This document shows positions 47,428 to 49,877 of a DNA stretch of 49,877 bases, piece after piece (the first letter of the stretch is position 1; the number at the start of each line of letters is the position of its first letter). The notes under the pieces are model-generated. The model did not search any database, was not told the origin of the DNA, and worked only from the letters and a program-made list of their open reading frames with translations. The position numbers and the translations under genes are program-made. Origin of the DNA: a virus; IMG/VR virus record IMGVR_UViG_3300024344_000024, positions 1-49,877 of that record. The stretch is one strand, 5' to 3'.

Positions 47428-48327
47428 TTATGCACCTTGATTACCAAACCAACCTCTCCAGTCAGATACTCCAAAAGAATATCTTTCTCTGGCTTTAAAT
47501 CTGAGGTTACCAGTATCAAAATCAGGCTCCATTTTGGTTTGTAAAGGTGTTCTATTGAACATCTTTGTACCATTAGGAACATCAGTCTTAATGAACCATG
47601 CATTAGTATCTGTAAATCTTCTATTAGTCATATATCCTTTTGGGAATACTCCTAAATTTTTTACAGAGTTAAGGTCATTATCTGCACTACCTACAATTCC
47701 TGGTGTATTTAATAATACATCAGTTGTAAACATTAAGTCTACAGGTACGTGTAAAGATACAGCAGAAGAACCAATTAAGATACCTCTATCATCTTTAAAC
47801 TTTTGAATTGAAATTACAGCAGATTCTAATGTAGCTTCTGAAATTGCTGCTGCTGTGCTTGTATTACTTTGGTTTCCATCTCCAACAGTTGGATGTGCAG
47901 TATTAAATAAACTTACTCCATCTCCTTGTGCTGTAGCAAAACCATCATTATAAAGTTTAGCAGCTTTTACTTGTTTAGTAGTTGCCATTGCTCTTGCTAA
48001 TCCTTTTGCTCTTAATTTTGCAAAAGTATCATAAAGGTTATCTTCCATTGCTTCTTCTGTAACAGCAAAAGCTAAAGCTATAGTCTCGTTTGTATAACGA
48101 GCTGTATAACTTTCACTTGCGTCATCATAAACAACAGCAGCACCTTCATTTTTAACAGGGGCTTGACCAAATCCTGTAAATAGGACTTCTTCTTCAAAAG
48201 ACCTATCAGAATTTTCTATTTCATAAAGAGGTATATGTTCGTCATTAACCTCACCATACTCCATTCCAAAGACAGCATTTAGTCCAGGAAGGAGTTCTTT
48301 GCTTATCGCAGCTCTATTTATTGGCAT
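47428..48327 (-). CDS. major capsid protein (299 aa)
   Basis: HK97-type features: N-terminal INRAAISKELLPGLNAVFG, an acidic loop region (DRSFEEEVLFTGFG), the helical spine (VKAAKLYNDGFATAQGDGVSLFNTAHPTVGDG, about 120-150), and C-terminal HVPVDLMFTTDVLL with a P-domain-like strand (YSFGVSDWRGWFG). It looks like the Mu-like/phage T7-distinct class common in marine phages. AAAGGAGAT precedes the ATG; the next gene lies 15 bases upstream. Confidence 0.85.
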   Translation of the reverse strand: MPINRAAISKELLPGLNAVFGMEYGEVNDEHIPLYEIENSDRSFEEEVLFTGFGQAPVKNEGAAVVYDDASESYTARYTNETIALAFAVTEEAMEDNLYDTFAKLRAKGLARAMATTKQVKAAKLYNDGFATAQGDGVSLFNTAHPTVGDGNQSNTSTAAAISEATLESAVISIQKFKDDRGILIGSSAVSLHVPVDLMFTTDVLLNTPGIVGSADNDLNSVKNLGVFPKGYMTNRRFTDTNAWFIKTDVPNGTKMFNRTPLQTKMEPDFDTGNLRFKARERYSFGVSDWRGWFGNQGA

Positions 48328-48342
48328 AATTTATCTCCTTTC

Positions 48343-48969
48343 CTATGCTGATGAAACAGTAGTTGTTATATAATTATCCATATGTGAGTTAATTCTAACT
48401 TCATACCAAGGATATGCATCTGAAACACCTATTGATGCTCCAATACCTGTATCCCAAGGTGCTCTACGAATAACTCTCAAATGACTTGTTGCTTGAGTAG
48501 GTCCAGAAGCATCTAAAACATAAGCACTTTGTCCAGTCTTATGACTTCCAGTTCCTAAAATATAAGGTGCATTATACACACCAACACCCATTCCTGCTGA
48601 TGCAGTTACTGTAGCATCTGCTTGAATAAAGAATGTTTGGTCAGGGTCACTTGCAATATGAATCTTAACGTCTGTAGCTGTGGTTCCACCTGTAAAACTT
48701 CTTGCGAACTTTTGTTCTCCACTAGCATTTACGTAACTAATTCCTTGAAAAACACCTGCACACTTAACTGTTACATTTGCAGGATTAGGTTTAATTGTAC
48801 CTAAAGACTCAATCATAATTGGGTCACCTGTAAATATATCAGAAGGTATTAACGCAGAAGCTACTTTAGGACTTACATTCAAATCAATAGTACGTATACC
48901 AGTAGAGTTAGAACCATCACCATTTTTCTTAGCGAGGACTAATCCTCTTGGGGCATTATTACTTGCCAT
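48343..48969 (-). CDS. beta-type head decoration/structural protein (208 aa)
   Basis: Beta-sandwich-rich; starts ASNNAPRGLVLAKKNGDGSN, and contains DQTFFIQADATVTASAGMGVGVY and a RRAPWDTG motif. Found immediately before the capsid gene in the reading direction, as decoration or head-associated proteins are. AAAGGAGAT ribosome site. Confidence 0.75.
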   Translation of the reverse strand: MASNNAPRGLVLAKKNGDGSNSTGIRTIDLNVSPKVASALIPSDIFTGDPIMIESLGTIKPNPANVTVKCAGVFQGISYVNASGEQKFARSFTGGTTATDVKIHIASDPDQTFFIQADATVTASAGMGVGVYNAPYILGTGSHKTGQSAYVLDASGPTQATSHLRVIRRAPWDTGIGASIGVSDAYPWYEVRINSHMDNYITTTVSSA

Positions 48970-49008
48970 AGTCTAATCTCCTTTATTGTTAAAATAGCAA
49001 CAAAAGAC

Positions 49009-49503
49009 TTACTCTTGAAAATTAGGTTGTCGACCTTTTGTTACTGTTGATTTACTTGAATTAGAAATGGGCATGCTAGAATTATTTCCTCTCATTAATT
49101 GACTGTTAACAGCTTCCATTAATTTATCAGACTTCTTTCTATAAAACTCATTTCTACTTTGGAATAACTTGGTAGGTATTTTACCTAACGCAATGTCTCC
49201 ACGACAGACTGCTCCAGAGTATCTTCCATCCATCTTCACGACTGATGTTTGTTCTAATTCAGGTACTTCTTTAATATCAACAAATTGCCAACCTTCTTGC
49301 ATTTTTTTACCAATATATTTAAAATCATCTTGACCTTTAAGAGTTATTCTTAACCATCCAAGAGTCATTCCTTCGTTTTTGAAACGATTCATTATTGCAT
49401 CTGGTATGTGTAAACTATCTTGTTCTTCAAACTGATAATTTGTTTCTTCATTAGTATTATTTTCTCTTAATTGAGAACTACGTGTATTGATTCGTGTTGT
49501 CAT
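49009..49503 (-). CDS. conserved head-region protein (164 aa)
   Basis: Polar N- and C-termini around a compact core (GWLRITLKGQDDFKYIGKKMQEGWQFV, then KMDGRYSGAVCRGDIALGKIP). Recurrent in marine phages between the scaffold-like and capsid genes (memory); function unknown. GGAGGTAAATAA precedes the ATG. Confidence 0.7.
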   Translation of the reverse strand: MTTRINTRSSQLRENNTNEETNYQFEEQDSLHIPDAIMNRFKNEGMTLGWLRITLKGQDDFKYIGKKMQEGWQFVDIKEVPELEQTSVVKMDGRYSGAVCRGDIALGKIPTKLFQSRNEFYRKKSDKLMEAVNSQLMRGNNSSMPISNSSKSTVTKGRQPNFQE

Positions 49504-49877
49504 TTATTTACCTCCACGTTGCATGTTTACTGTTGTATACTCACCTTCAGCTTGATTAGCTTTCAGCTTTTCTTGAGCATATTGTTCAAGGGGTATATTC
49601 CATTTTTCAGCTAATCTTACATCATCTTTTGAAAGCTTAACTTTATTTTTGGAACTAGGAGTGCTACGTGTACCTCCTGCTACCACTTGAGCAGGTGACG
49701 TTTCCTGCTTACGAGTTTCCTCAACTGGTTCATCTTCTTTTGTTTTGTATCTATGAGGAAAAGCTTCTTTTAATCTACTATCTACTTCTGTATAATAATC
49801 ATCATCAGTAGGATTAAAACCTTCTTCTTTTAAATCTGCATCTATTGCTAGAGCAGCAGCAGTTCTTATTTTATCTT
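49504..49877 (-). CDS. scaffold-like protein, C-terminal part (partial)
   Basis: Open reading frame running to the right edge (124 codons visible); the start lies outside. Acidic and helical (AALAIDADLKEEGFNPTDD, YYTEVDSRLKEAFP, DVRLAEKWNIPLEQYAQEKLKANQ). The Ala/Glu/Lys-rich unstructured linker fits scaffolding proteins placed before the capsid genes. Internal GTG at 49686 could act as a start but the upstream sequence is clearly coding-like. Confidence 0.7.
   Translation of the reverse strand, partial: DKIRTAAALAIDADLKEEGFNPTDDDYYTEVDSRLKEAFPHRYKTKEDEPVEETRKQETSPAQVVAGGTRSTPSSKNKVKLSKDDVRLAEKWNIPLEQYAQEKLKANQAEGEYTTVNMQRGGK

Noticed and set aside
1-49877. T7-like RNA polymerase, integrase or tRNA genes
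   Set aside because: No large RNAP frame, no tyrosine or serine recombinase motifs, and no cloverleaf-like stretch noticed. The genes might lie outside the window.

Overview
The window is the accessory/replication half and most of the virion half of an AT-rich (by eye about 70% A+T) lytic tailed phage of marine type. A T7-like replication set (primase-helicase, family A polymerase, gp2.5-like SSB, nucleases) sits with a class II ribonucleotide reductase, Hsp20, glutaredoxin, DUF59, a GTA-type 3TM holin, an M15 endolysin and collections of LamG, SPRY and repeat-rich fibre proteins. This resembles the many uncultured marine podovirus-like genomes and cultured phages of SAR11/SAR116-type bacteria. 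The host assignment is inference from base composition and gene content. No phage RNA polymerase, integrase, tRNA, CRISPR or reverse transcriptase is visible. The good sigma70-like promoters suggest that host RNA polymerase does the transcription. Terminase large subunit and portal are not in the window and probably lie beyond the right edge.

Layout. (1) 1-2.8 kb: very AT-rich early region with small genes, a Gp88-family protein, long noncoding stretches, terminators, and a family of hairpin-plus-promoter repeats. (2) 2.8-7.3 kb: about 22 tightly packed small genes on the + strand, many overlapping by 4-20 bases with the next gene's Shine-Dalgarno inside the previous gene; includes a glutaredoxin. 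(3) 7.3-15.2 kb: replication module driven by promoters at 7334 and 11432: primase-helicase, zinc-ribbon protein, DNA polymerase, PD-(D/E)XK nuclease, SSB, Cas4-like exonuclease, two homing endonucleases, small conserved proteins, DUF3310. (4) 15.2-22 kb: host-takeover and metabolism: class II RNR, DUF59/SufT-like protein, Hsp20 with its own promoter, a GT8-like glycosyltransferase, a three-domain glycosyltransferase/methyltransferase/MptE-like protein, another methyltransferase. (5) 22-23.2 kb: holin, two small membrane/secreted proteins and a terminase small subunit.

From 23.2 kb to the right edge every gene is on the - strand, so the two transcription units converge and overlap by 77 bases. 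Read right to left, the late unit holds scaffold-like protein (partial), head proteins, major capsid, connector/adaptor, a cluster of very basic small proteins, a second adaptor, a repeat-built tail fibre, LamG and SPRY/DUF7483 adhesin-like proteins, a second fibre, a nozzle-like tail protein, three large internal-virion-type proteins, and an M15 endolysin next to small membrane proteins.

Together the + strand genes copy DNA and make dNTPs while remodelling the host; the - strand genes build the particle and lyse the cell. Points most worth attention: the hairpin/promoter repeat family with a candidate ~160-nt small RNA, a virion gene whose only plausible start is CTG right after an in-frame stop, the basic-protein cluster, and the three-domain sugar-modifying enzyme. 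Family names were assigned by reading motifs, with no database search.
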